Below, in pieces: positions 23,687-34,245 of a DNA stretch of 64,000 nt. The notes under the pieces were generated by a model, which worked only from the letters and a program-made list of their open reading frames with translations, searched no databases and was not told where the DNA came from. Each line of letters starts with the position of its first letter. Position 1 is the first letter of the stretch. Made by a program: the position numbers and the translations under genes. The stretch is from Lineus longissimus (Eukaryota > Nemertea > Pilidiophora > Heteronemertea > Lineidae), in assembly GCF_910592395.1 (NCBI RefSeq), contig NC_088326.1, positions 9,119,001 to 9,183,000 of the forward strand. Direction: 5' to 3'.

Positions 23687-24143
23687 TTAACCCTATAGAC
23701 GCCGTATCGCCCAAACCAGCCCAAGCATGCATCAAACCGCATCGCCCAAACTCGCGTACTAAGCGGCCCCTGAGGGACAAATTAACGACGATTACAACTA
23801 TTCAACCTCGATTCTAGATAGTAGGCATCCTAATCTTCAAGATCCATGACCGTTGTGCATAGTTTGCTGTGGAACGATTGTGTGTATTTTCAAGGTCAAG
23901 TTATTGGTTTTTTGGTGACGAGGTCGGCCTGGCTGGCATTCTATTGTGCGTGTATATGGATTGAATAGCGGCCAGTGTACAATGGCGAGGCGTCTTTTGT
24001 CTGTCGAGGAAGTGTTTGCGGGACTTGAGGATGCCGATTCGGGCTATGACAATGATCTTCAAGGGGATAATGATTTTTTGGCGTGGTCCGGGTAGGGAGG
24101 GGTTAATTTTCGTACTTTTGGCGTCTGGCGTCTAAAGGGTTAA
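23687..24143 (+). mobile_element. piggyBac-type non-autonomous element
   Basis: TTAA at 23687-23690 and 24140-24143 flank a 449-bp element. Ends are CCCTATAGACGCC on the left and, on the minus strand, CCCTTTAGACGCC on the right: 12 of 13 identical. TTAA duplication and CCCT ends are the piggyBac hallmarks. It carries only the start of a transposase-like frame. It was inserted just upstream of the secreted-protein start codon at 24188. Confidence 0.85.
23982..24095 (+). pseudogene. Truncated transposase-like N-terminus in the piggyBac element
   Basis: ATG 23982 to TAG 24093-24095 gives 37 residues, starting MARRLLSVEEVFAGLEDADS. The acidic, basic-start N-terminus resembles the start of piggyBac transposases; catalytic Asp residues and the C-terminal Cys-rich domain are absent. 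It is likely the part retained after internal deletion of a larger element. Too short to be functional as a transposase. Confidence 0.5.
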
Positions 24144-24187
24144 ACATGAGCCTATTTTATATCGTTCCAGTTCAATCCAAGCAAACA

Positions 24188-24287
24188 ATGAACATTCAGT
24201 GTGTTCTCGCCACTATTTTTCTGGTTGGTGTATCTCTCGCCAACGAGGACGTTCCCGAGGGCGTTCTCGAGGGCGTTGACAACCCAG
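24188..24287 (+). CDS. Exon 1 of a small secreted Cys-rich protein: signal peptide
   Basis: ATG 24188 opens MNIQCVLATIFLVGVSLANE, a clear signal peptide (hydrophobic core ATIFLVGVSLA, likely cleavage after SLA), followed by an acidic repeat-like stretch with EGVLEGVDNP. It ends at a donor CAG|GTAGGA (24287/24288) after 33 codons plus one base. An in-frame ATG at 24146 exists, but the signal peptide fits the second ATG better. The phase matches the acceptor at 26935/26936. The gene starts 45-48 bp after a piggyBac-type element, so its 5' UTR or promoter may contain element DNA. Confidence 0.5.
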
Positions 24288-26935
24288 GTAGGAATTTGTA
24301 CGCAGTTACTATTAACATTCTTCTCTAGAAACCGTAACTAGAAAATCTTCCGCACATATCACTTAGGAATACCTAATGTAGATTGTCTGAGTAGCAAATG
24401 TAGGCCTGTGCGACGTTTTTAGAGGCCAGCTCTTGCTATTTACAACTTGAGCGTCAATGGGCAATTGTTTCTGTTGCAGTCTTCGATTCCCAAAACGTGG
24501 ACACTAATGTTGCAGCACAAGACATGAATTACCCTGCCCAAAGCTTATTCAAATTATATTTCTATGTGATATATATCGAGTAAATGATTAACTGGTGCTT
24601 TTGGGATGAGACATGTATCTAGCACTGAACCAGCACCTGTACGAGTTTGGACATGTTATGCAGAGTTTCTGAAACTGGGTGCACTGTTCAATAGATTGGT
24701 ATAAGAATGAAAACATTATCGTAATGACTGCGGCGTATGTGTTCGCTGGATTGGAGTGTGTGTGTCGGCCGGGTGATCAATGGTTGCACTGTCATGTTTT
24801 GTGTGTTTTTCCTGTTTTGGAAAAAATCTAAATATTTCTAAAATGAGCAGACTAAACTACATTAATTTTTTTCGCATCTTTCTCGAGCATTGGCTATGGT
24901 GCTTCACGTGAAAACCGGTATTTTTGGATTTATCTTTAAGAAAGTTATGTCAAATCACGGTTTTTAGTCGTTTGGTTTGAAATCTTTAGTTTGGGGTATA
25001 GCCTCAAGTGCTCAGAGCCAATCCTACGCTAATTACTGACTTGTATTCATTAAAAGGCGTTCGTACAGAAAGAGGAGATCACGGCCTTTACATTGGTGTA
25101 CTGCTTCAATTGGTCGTTTTTTGAAAAGCGCCTTCAAAACGCATTCTTAAATGGGTGTCATTTGCAATTGAGAGAACTTCCTGACGCCATGAACTTTCGG
25201 GAAAGCTGTTTAGCGTGTCCTTAGGATTGTCGTATTTGATTCTCTTCCAGACGTTCCCACGTGTACAATAGAGCAATGTATAAAGAGTTCTCCAAACATC
25301 ACGTGTCCACTCGTGAATGATGGTATGTAGTTCTAAAACACCTTGGTTAATATGTTTTATTTTTCTAATGGATGAATTATTACCCTCGTTTTTACCACAA
25401 ATGTTTCCGTTAGTCAAATTATCCCTTGGATTGGTAATAAATGTGTAGAAAGCAGACTCAGACGGCGTTTTAGGAACGAAACTGGTACACCTTCTGCTTT
25501 CTGTTGATAAGTCAGAGCTTTTGGAAGAGGGAGTAATCATTTCAACCCTGTTTGTGTGTGAGGAGGGCTCGACAAGATGGTCAACGAATGGACAAAAGGT
25601 AACTTCAGTCAAAAAATTGATCAGCGAAAGGGTAAATGAGCGCGAATTTACAATGTTTAAATATGCGTCCCTTACTTCGCTGTTAGAAGAATTCAGGCCT
25701 GCCCAATAAACGGTCTATTGTCTTCAAACAAAGCCCGCTCACACCGAAGCCTAAATTCACACCGTTCTTCATTCTTATCAAAGAGTTACTAGGCCTAATC
25801 CTGATCCACTCGACCCCCAAGCAACAGCATGTGGCAATTGGCAAATAAACCTAAATCTTCGCTCTTTTTAATTGTCCTACCCTGTTCACTGAGGCCAAGA
25901 TCCCAAGACCGATTTGTAAGCAGTAGATTTCCCGAAAGGCTACTGACCCGTCTGATCTTCTCAAACGAAAATTAGACGGATGTAGTGGACTCTCTGCACT
26001 CATCATATAATGCCGTCACAAAACATTTGGCGGTCTATTTTTGAAAATCTATTCCCCTCGCGATTTGGTACCGTTGTCGCGTTCGTCGGTGTTCGACATT
26101 TCGAAAACATCATTAGTTGAATCAGAATACAGTGAGTTCAATACGATCATAGAATCTGTTGGTGTCAATGACCTGATGACAATTGCGTGTTTGATTTCTG
26201 TCACCCTATGCATGCTTCCCGAAATTGGTGGCTTGCATTGGAACTAACTTTTTCCCCCTTGTCCGTCATTAAAGGCATTCAAGTGTGTTGGTCAACCATG
26301 ACTATCTCCTTTGTCCCTCCACGATAAGGCCTTGTTTCCCCTTATGACATCACTATTTCGGACACTCAGCGCCCCATTTCTGGAAAGGTGTATAGGTGCG
26401 CTGTTTTATTTCAGCCGACATTGACAAAGCCACTGATTTTTTCATCGAATGCAGAGGTAAGAATAATTACATTGTATAACCTGACATGCCTCCAGGCTGT
26501 TCTTAAGTTAATCGAAAATGTGCTTCAAACGTGTTTTAAAATAAGGAGTGCAAAATCCTTTAATTTAGATTGCTTTTGAAAAAGCTTTACATTTTTTCCT
26601 GTGAACACAACTGTATCCATCAGAAGTCTATCGGTAAACTGATCGATTTCGAAATTCGAAAATACCAGTAAGAGCTTTTTTTCATTTCGGTGATGAAATC
26701 CCTCTACGCGATGCATATTTGTGTCGGCAGAAGAACCCTTATTTCTAATAGTGTATGTGACCAATCTTTTATTTAACGATGTAGCTATGGCTTTATACCC
26801 CAGTTTCGGACTTCGAAAAAATGATTTGTACAATACATGTACATGTACATGTACTTACAAGCGTGGATTGATTGGATTGGTTTACTAACCTCTCGGTGGC
26901 AGCCTCTCTAATGGCATGTTTCTGTCTTATTTCAG
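24288..26935 (+). other. Presumed intron 1 of the secreted-protein gene
   Basis: 2.65 kb between the two phase-matched exons. I see no other convincing coding exon or transposon ends in it. A CAG|TCTTCGATTCCC acceptor-like site at about 24479 could begin an alternative exon, but no donor supports it. Confidence 0.35.
26834..26853. repeat. (TACATG)n short repeat
   Basis: Three tandem TACATG units form a self-complementary tract, part of the TACATGTA motif found widely in the window. Confidence 0.7.
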
Positions 26936-27053
26936 TTGGCGATTGCATGACCCATGTCGAGGTTGACTACGTGCCTGATTGGACGTTGTACAATACTTAC
27001 GACCAGTGGTGCCAACAGTGCCGATGCCAGGAGGATGGGTCGGTCAGCTGCAA
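26936..27053 (+). CDS. Exon 2 of a small secreted Cys-rich protein
   Basis: Acceptor TCTTATTTCAG ends at 26935; donor CAA|GTAAGC is at 27053/27054. Two bases complete the split codon (Val), then GDCMTHVEVDYVPDWTLYNT and YDQWCQQCRCQEDGSVSC follow. The C...WCxxCxC...C spacing resembles half of a beta-microseminoprotein or VWC-type Cys-rich domain; which one is not decided. Length is 118 bp, entry phase 1, exit phase 2. A further exon completing the Cys pattern must lie downstream; I did not find it before 27.4 kb or after. The secretion role is inferred from exon 1. Confidence 0.5.
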
Positions 27054-27396
27054 GTAAGCATCGGCCAAGCAGCCTAACATCTGTGTCCAAGTGAGGAAAC
27101 AATGTATATGTAGGAAAATACGGACTTGCCATGACACTCAAATAACAATATAGAGGCCCGAATGAGAAATAAATATGTTGGCTTCAGAAGTAGAGTAATT
27201 AATGTTTCCTCGTTATCTTTATCGCATATCAAGAACAATCCCCTTTGTCTTGAGAGATGTCACTTCGAGCTCGAGGGATATCAGTGTGACGTCAACATGA
27301 AGTCATCAATTACCCCGATACTATAACGAAACTACCAAATTGATATTGAAATTAAATGAACTCAACATTGTCTCCAGTTTTTAGAATCTACATATC

Positions 27397-27660
27397 CTAG
27401 GGAAGACTGGCTTCTGTCGTAGCTGCATGAAGGGAGGAAGGAGCCAAGTTTTCAGTCAATAACCCACTTTGGGGAGACTGGCTTCTGTCATAGTTGCACG
27501 AGGGGAGGAGGAAAGCGCAAAGTTTTCAGTAACCCACTTAGGGAAGGCAGGGTACTGTCATAGTTGTACGAGGGGAAAATAGTCAGGTTTTCAGTATATA
27601 ACCCGCCTTGGGAAGACTGGCTACTGTCGTAGCGGCACGAAGGGTGGAAACACAATAGGG
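27397..27660. repeat. Inverted copies of the 68-bp minisatellite
   Basis: Read on the minus strand, about four diverged units show GGGTTA...CTGAAAACTTGG, CTCCC and GCAGCTACGACAGAAGCCAG, matching the array at 22951-23640 in opposite orientation. The two lie about 3.8 kb apart around the secreted-protein exons. Confidence 0.85.
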
Positions 27661-27699
27661 TGTAAAAAAGCCGTTTGTACTTCTCAGTGCAGACCATCA

Positions 27700-29860
27700 T
27701 GTAAGGGACTGTGGCCGGGTCGAATATCGCAGCTAAAATCTGCGTCCTAATTAAGTCGATGATCATGAAAACTGTCAGGGGTTGGGGAGTGGAGAAGTTG
27801 GTATCCCGTTAGGTTCGAGAAGGTTCTGGCCAGGGATATCTGGGCAGATAGGACTCATTGATTGCATGGATAACCTTCAATGTTAGTCAATATTTGGAAG
27901 GGAGGAAACTGTCATTTCTGTCAGCTGACGGCTTTGGGGCGTTGCATGATGAAGGTTCCGAAAGCCCTTGAAATTAGACTGAAGGTAGGATCATGATTCA
28001 TTGAGGCCGGCGAAATAGGGAGTTGTAAAGGCAGGCCCCTTTGACTTAAGGTACAATTGATCAAAGACTTATCGGATCTCTGTAGCAGTATTTTGCTATT
28101 GATGTGAAAAGGACAGCTTTGAGAACGAGTTATTTGATAGTCTTGAGGCATGCGCATTGGCATTTTGGATGGGCGACAAGGTTATGATTATATGAATAAT
28201 CAGGTTGGGTATTTCGTGGTAACCTGTGTATTTGTTTAGGTATTTTCGGTTCATTTTCCTTCAGGGAGGATGAGGTTTGGCAGTTTTCAGCTCATTTTCT
28301 TTCTTGTTGTGACGGGGACACAATTTTGCCCTTTTTGCTGGAGTGTGGTTCTGTTTTAGAGTTGGGTAATTTTAGAGTTTGGAAGTCTAATACAGAAACA
28401 AGTGGAATCTGGCTATTATTGGCGCCAGGGTACGGCAGGAACGTGGTCGTTGGAGACCAGTTATTTATCCCAACTCTAATATCGACAGAGTGTACACATA
28501 ATGTTATACCGCTAAGGATACTTTGTAAATAAATCAATACATTTATATTGATCTTCTCAAATTTGACAATAGGACATTTTTTAGATAATTTCGATATTTT
28601 ACGATCCAAGCCAGCTTCAATGATCATTGTGAATCAACACAAAGGCCGTGTCGAGAAACGATGGAAACCTTCTACGTGGCATCGCCTGGCGATTTCTACC
28701 CAAATTGAACATGCTGGATGGCAGCGAACGACATGTGCATTATCTCCAACTTCCTACCTGTTCAGAAACTCTCTTGGATCAGATTGCCCAATGAGGCACT
28801 GTGTTTATGTCACACTCTACGCCATCTTTTCGAACACAGTTGGCTTTATTTCCAATATTTCCATTATGTTAGACTAATATCCATATTCAATTGCTGTGCC
28901 ATACTTGGTGCGTTTTTAAGTTCTCAATTTACATATATAGCAGGCCTACTTGAGTGTATACTCTAGTTCTACTGACCTCAGACCAACTTATTAAACTACT
29001 ACTGAATTAAAGCAAAAGCTAAGCTGGAACATGGTTGTCGTCATGACTGTGGGATAACTTGGTGTCGCCAAAGCATTGTTTTCGTGGATTCAATTTGCTT
29101 GAATTACATGTTGAGAATACGATCGTAGATTAAGTGAAACCAGGGTATAATATTCTCAAGGTATACATCCGACAAGGTATCCAACGACGGTGAATGCGGA
29201 TGTCAACTCGAGCTTCAAAATACACTCCGGACCAGGACCTAACTAACTAAAAAAAAACACTGATGGAAAGCAAATGGAATTGACTGTGAAGAATTTTTCA
29301 TCGGAAATGATCAGTCCAAATAATTGTCGTGGTTCGTCATTCGAGAAGAGAGGATGTTATCAAAATATCTTGATAGCATCAGCCCTCCATATATGTATAA
29401 TCGAGAGCACAATGATTCTTTGCTTGAGCATAACCTTTGTACGTCTTGAGGATATTGGAAAGTGGCTTGAAGATACGTCTTTTAAACACTGGCCAGCAAT
29501 AACGTCGCGATCGACAACAGAATGTTCAGTTTTAAGTTCCAAACATGATGCCATGGCAGGCTTCAACCATCGGAGAGGGAAGCCTGCATGTATGTTCCTG
29601 TCATGGTCACCATGCAAGAGATGGAATCTCAATGAAGCCCTCAACAGCAGAGGAACAATGGTCAAAGAGGTTGGATCATTATTAAATGCACCCACTGTTA
29701 TTCTTGAAATTTTTCTAATATATAAATTGTGGAAATGAGGGTGGAAAAATGGAATTGCTTGCCGCGCTGCTCATGAGAAGTCAGAATATCTTTTCTGATC
29801 TCGCACAGCGGACACATTTTCCAACTTTACCAACACACTTTCCTTCGTTTAAACAGAGTC
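27700..29860. other. Intergenic, no supported gene
   Basis: A frame at 29274-29738 (plus, 154 codons from ATG) has no motif and overlaps an equally open minus-strand frame, so neither is called. The rest shows nothing recognisable. Confidence 0.3.
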
Positions 29861-29867
29861 TTTCAAG

Positions 29868-31420
29868 TAAAGAGTCGGGCAACTTGGGAACATATGGCTT
29901 TAACATCAAAGCCAACGACCATTCCGAATGACGCGCGTTGGGACAGAGCTCTCTCGGGTGGTAGTTGATAAAGTATGGAATTAGTGAAACCTTGGAAACA
30001 CTGATAAACCTTGTAATATTCAATGTAAACCATGGAATCACTGCGCGGGAAATCGGGTGCGTTCCTTCCACGATTTATACCCTCCCAACTGACAGTCTCG
30101 TCCCAGCTGACTTTATTGATAGCAATTTGCCAGTTAGTTCAGAAGCCAACATTTTTAATGTGGAGGATGACGTCATCAATTGGCAATGCGCTGTGGTCGT
30201 TAAAATATTTTATTTCTCTTCAATGGAAGCAAAAATTAGTTTTTATGATTGTTTTGTATTCCATAGACGATAAAGTATTATGCTCGATACTAGATGCACG
30301 AGATCATAGGACAAACACACACGTGAATAAAAAAAAACGCTTAGAACTGGTGACATCACGAAAAGATATCTACATCCCTCGATGTGCAGGCCTACATGAA
30401 GATGTACGAAATCGCTCACAGCGAAGGAATTTCTTCACATTTTTCATCTCCAAACCCTTCCAAAACCTTCGGTAATAAACCTTCATCTACGTTTCTTGTC
30501 ATGTATAAGGTGATGTACGGATAAGTGCCAGCCGGTACTGCATGATGTAGTCAATCTTCTCTGTATCACCCTGTATGATCACACCGCTCCGTAGCTCAAA
30601 TAGGCCCCGTGTGGTGGCGTAGTAAGCGGAGCGCTGATTGGTCCATATTATGGGTGTGTAGTGCGCGTGTCGTGACGTGAATGTTGGGAGATCAGTAATG
30701 TACACTGGAGGCGAGGTATGACTGAGTTGTTCTAAAATATAGATTGTTGAATCGGATATGCGACTGATTTCTAAACTACCGTAAAATTCCGATCTGATCA
30801 TGTAAAAATAATCTCCAAATATTGATTCGTAACCACCTTAGGTTCCAATGGCATTATTTCATGTTTTTATGCATTTTTAGGACTGATTCCAAGGTTTATC
30901 GCTGGTTCCAAGGTTTCACTGATTCCAAGCTTTATCAATTACCCTCTCGGGTCACGTAGTACACCCACGCCAATTCCCCACAACTGGACTTTGAACAATT
31001 CTTCGATCAGCTGAACATGGCCGTTACAAACAGCCCGTTTTAAAGCAAACGCCTGCTTCAAAGTCACTGAACCTCTATAAAACTATTCAGATATAATGTC
31101 AAAGATAAAATTTATACGAAAAGCGTATTTATAATTTTGCTTTTCGACAGTTTTGAGGAGAAGTGATTTCACTAGTTAGAGAATAATTATCGAAAGGCGT
31201 TTTTCTATTCAAAATCATCACATATTTTTGTAGTGAGCAGTTTAGTATGTTGTCGGTGCTTAATGGACCATCTAAGGGTATCATATGATTCCATTTGCTG
31301 TCATCTAATGGGATATTCATATCTTATTAATTTTGACTGACTGCAACTAGTTTTATAGCAGGTTTATTTTGCGTTCGCGGTAAAAAACGAAAAAAAACTG
31401 AAAAAATGCAAAACGTCTCG
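29868..31420. repeat. Dispersed repeat R2, copy 2, split by an insertion
   Basis: Two parts (29868-29959 and 30953-31420) align to the continuous copy at 22165-22745; the break is exactly the TIR element at 29960-30943. Copies differ by many substitutions and small indels, so the duplication is old. Confidence 0.85.
29960..30943. mobile_element. TIR DNA transposon, 984 bp, non-autonomous
   Basis: Left end GGTAGTTGATAAAGTATGGA; right end on the minus strand GGTAATTGATAAAGCTTGGA. The inverted similarity continues about 55 bp through GTGAAACCTTGGAA and GATAAACCTTG. CTCTCGGGT (9 bp) is present at 29951-29959 and 30944-30952 as target-site duplication, and the paralogous site at about 22250 lacks the insert. 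Nine-bp duplications suit a MULE-like element better than hAT (8 bp). Frames inside (a 147-codon plus frame from 30032 and a 100-codon minus frame at 30499-30801) show no transposase motif. Confidence 0.85.
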
Positions 31421-32139
31421 TTTTTTTATGTTAGATATTCACATGTTTAGAAATCCCATTTTACATCTATTAAAATTGTTCTTATTCAATGTATATAACT
31501 GTTATTCAATGGGATATTTGATAGTTTTATTATTTTGAAGCCCAGTTTCTAGTATATTTAGTTTAGAAAACGGTTCATTTTCCCATAGATGAGCTTGTTT
31601 TGGCACACCTATAAGCACAAAGTTGTGTGAGGTATACCGTTCCAATATTGTTGAACACGCAAATTGGCTTAAACCTTACAAACATTGTGTACATCAATTT
31701 TTGAGTCACCTCATCAGAAAAAATTTACAGTATATGTTGCCATTGATAGCAACCTGATAATGGATTTGTTTTAACTATTGCAAACAGATGAGAGTGCATG
31801 CACCTTAATTGTGGTTTGATTATTGTTATGTTTGGCAAATAGCAGCTAATCAACACATCTGCCTAAATTCTTAGATCGTTCTCATCAACATAATATATTA
31901 TTGCATGTATTTGTAACCAGGTAAATCATATGTGCAACTCATGTGGACAGTAAATACTTTTCGTTGAATTTTGGGCGTTCCAGCATTGTTTTGCACCTCA
32001 GATCAGTTTGTAGCTGAATTAAAAATGGCTTCATCATTGCTTTCAGTTAATTGCCCGAGAGAGCTGTGAGATCAAAGGGAACTTGCCGTGACCTGACTCT
32101 TTATTTGAAAGACTCTGGTTTAAAGAACCATTGGCATTT

Positions 32140-32330
32140 AAGGGAAATATTACCAAGCTGTCGGCTGCCCAGTCACCTCCTATTTTCCATAAACAAATTT
32201 CACAAAAAAGGAGAAATTCAAAATCTGACTGAATTATCGCGCTTTTCCGATGTTGACTCCGATTTGACCCGAGTTAGCTCTCCATGCATCGGCCCTTGCC
32301 ACATGGAACGATGCACTAGTAAGCGGTTTC
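32140..32330 (+). repeat. R5 copy 2: relic of a receptor 3' flank
   Basis: Aligns with the DNA just after the stop codon of receptor B (19127-19320). No receptor coding sequence is visible upstream of it, so it is an orphan flank left by a duplication or retained by a repeat. Confidence 0.6.
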
Positions 32331-32387
32331 CTGGAGATAGGATCTTCCCTGTGACGTTTTGGTGCTGATATTGATTGTTCCGACGTC

Positions 32388-32926
32388 GCGCTGATCACTG
32401 TGGACTACCGGACGAGGGCAATTGCAATTATCCTTGTCAAAATGGCCGACCGGATCCGCCGCATTCGGTAAGTTTCCTCCGATTTTCTTCCATTTAGAGT
32501 TCTTCGAATGACCTCAAAAGTAGTCGGTATGTTCGAAGAAGTGGGCTTAACATTATGAGTGCGCTGCCTTTACATAAGTTTTTGCAGACGCCAAGAAAAT
32601 GGCCTGTAAAGTTCGAGTCCGAGACGAGGGTAAGTGAATTTATGTCGATGAAAGACGATTGGTAAAGTGAATAATTACCCTCGTCTCGGACTCGAACTTT
32701 TCAGGCTATTTTCTTGGCGTCTGCGAAAAACTACGCAAAGGCAGCGCATTCATTATATTCAGCACACTTTTTTTTGGCAAATAACGACTACTTGTGAGGT
32801 CATTCGAAGGACTCTAATTGGGAGAAAATCGGGGGAAACTTACCGAATGCGGCGAGGTCCGGTTCTCCATTTTGAAGAGGGTAAATGCAATTTCCATCGT
32901 CCGGTAGTCCACAGTGCTGATGGCGC
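32388..32926. repeat. Long inverted repeat, arms about 250 bp
   Basis: The left arm (32388-32634) and right arm (32669-32926) are inverted copies with a 34-bp centre. Landmarks in the left arm and on the minus strand of the right: CACTGTGGACTACCGGACGA, CCGCATTCGGTAAGTTTC, CTTCGAATGACCTCA, CGCAGACGCCAAGAAAAT-type text and GTTCGAGTCCGAGACGAGGG. Each arm contains an ATGG... stretch leading to a textbook donor CG|GTAAGT, so both arms look like a first exon plus donor facing each other. It could also be a foldback transposon. Confidence 0.85.
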
Positions 32927-33054
32927 TTGATTACCCCGCAACTAGCTGCGACGATAAATGGAAATGACGATGTTACGTCTTAAAAGCGGGGTGACGTAAC
33001 TCGGATCTCGGCGTGCACTAACCTTTCGCGCCAGGACTTGTAACGCATAACGCG

Positions 33055-33170
33055 TTTTTCTACTACCTACGAGCTGAAACAGAAGCAAACACGTTCAGAA
33101 AAAGGGTTTACTGATGAACCAGAATAAGAACAAACATACTACAATAAAAAGCCGACCATTTCTTTAAAGG
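33055..33170 (+). repeat. Dispersed repeat R4, copy 1
   Basis: Matches 48205-48320: GAGCTGAAACA, CAAACACGTT(C/T)AGAAAAA, GTTTACTGAT, AACATACT(A/G)CAATAAAAAGCC and TTCTTTAAA/TTCCTTTAA. It includes an AATAAA. Confidence 0.7.
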
Positions 33171-34032
33171 ACCAACTTAGTTTTCATTGCCTATCACCAA
33201 TTTAAGCATTGTCTTGGTCACATTTGCTTCATGGTTTGGCGTCATTGGTTTTATTGTCACATATAGGGTCTTCCAAATACTATTGTTCATCACATTCACA
33301 AAACCGGTTTTTCGATGAAATTTTCAACAAAAACTTGTGACCAACCTAGATGTGCACCTCACGAACAAAGGCTCTTACTTGCTAACATGCAGTCCACATT
33401 ACACGTCTATTCAACCTTTTAAAAAAACAAATAAACCTAGTACATTCATTTTATTTGATAGAAATATGATAAAAAAGTGGAAGTCAAAGCCGCAGAATTT
33501 TGTGTGGGCCTGAAAAATCGTATCGAATGAGAATATATCGATATCTAGAGAAACGAGAAAGCTACAGGCAAGCGACATGCACGCGACAGACGTCTAGCCT
33601 GTCGGAAAAAGAGATAACGTACATATCGTTAAGCTCGTGATGAAGGCTCTTTGTCCTTGATATGCATGTGAAATAAAACGTACGTGAAAAACGTGAAAAC
33701 AGTGTTTTAAATTCTTTCAGACGCTTGGGGAGTATTGTCTTAGTCATACTGTGAGTGGCGACGCCAACACCGAAAATGTGGCGGGAAAAAGTCGAATCAA
33801 AGAATGCTTTTTTTGTTTTGATTGCTGTGTATATATATCGGGTGTCAAAACATTTGAACCGCTTTTTGACAAGTATTTGATCAGCGATAGATTAAACGAA
33901 TTCATTGAAGACTTTCACAGAGTAACCTTAGCGTATCATCAACTAGTCCGCAAATATCTAATAGATCGGTCACAAATTATGCGAGTACATGTACATGTAT
34001 TGTAAAATTCAATACAGCATGCAGTATCAGAG

Positions 34033-34245
34033 CTACGCAATATGACCTTCAGCATGTTCATGCCAGCTCCCAGGTGTTGGCATTTGACAATCAGTCTGGG
34101 TGTCAGGTCTATTGAAGGGCTTCAGCTCCAGTTCTTTTCGCACCCTTTGCACAACAGACTTGCTCACTTGTAGATCGCTGGCAAAAAACCCGGCCAGATT
34201 TCTGGGACCGTGGGTTCTCCTCCTGGGATTGAATCTATCAGTTCC
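34033..34245 (-). pseudogene. Tc1/mariner-like transposase HTH remnant
   Basis: The minus-strand frame reads FNPRRRTHGPRNLAGFFASD then LQVSKSVVQRVRKELELKPF and NRPDTQT. The block VSKSVVQRVRKELELKPFNRP resembles the second helix-turn-helix of Tc1/mariner-family transposases (DNA binding to transposon ends). It is closed by stops on both sides (71 codons) and the catalytic DDE/D domain is not present, so this is a fragment. Other HTH origins are possible. Confidence 0.4.

Noticed and set aside
28661-28708. Peptide METFYVASPGDFYP resembling the core of a Tudor domain
   Set aside because: It stops after 15 codons, the continuation needs a frameshift, and the rest of the domain is not visible.
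29274-29738. 154-codon plus frame and an overlapping 111-codon minus frame
   Set aside because: No motifs, both strands equally open, no splice support; probably chance.
33751-34005. 84-codon plus frame rich in helix-like sequence before the 35 kb ORF
   Set aside because: No ATG start and no donor in a compatible phase with 35036; not enough to call an exon.
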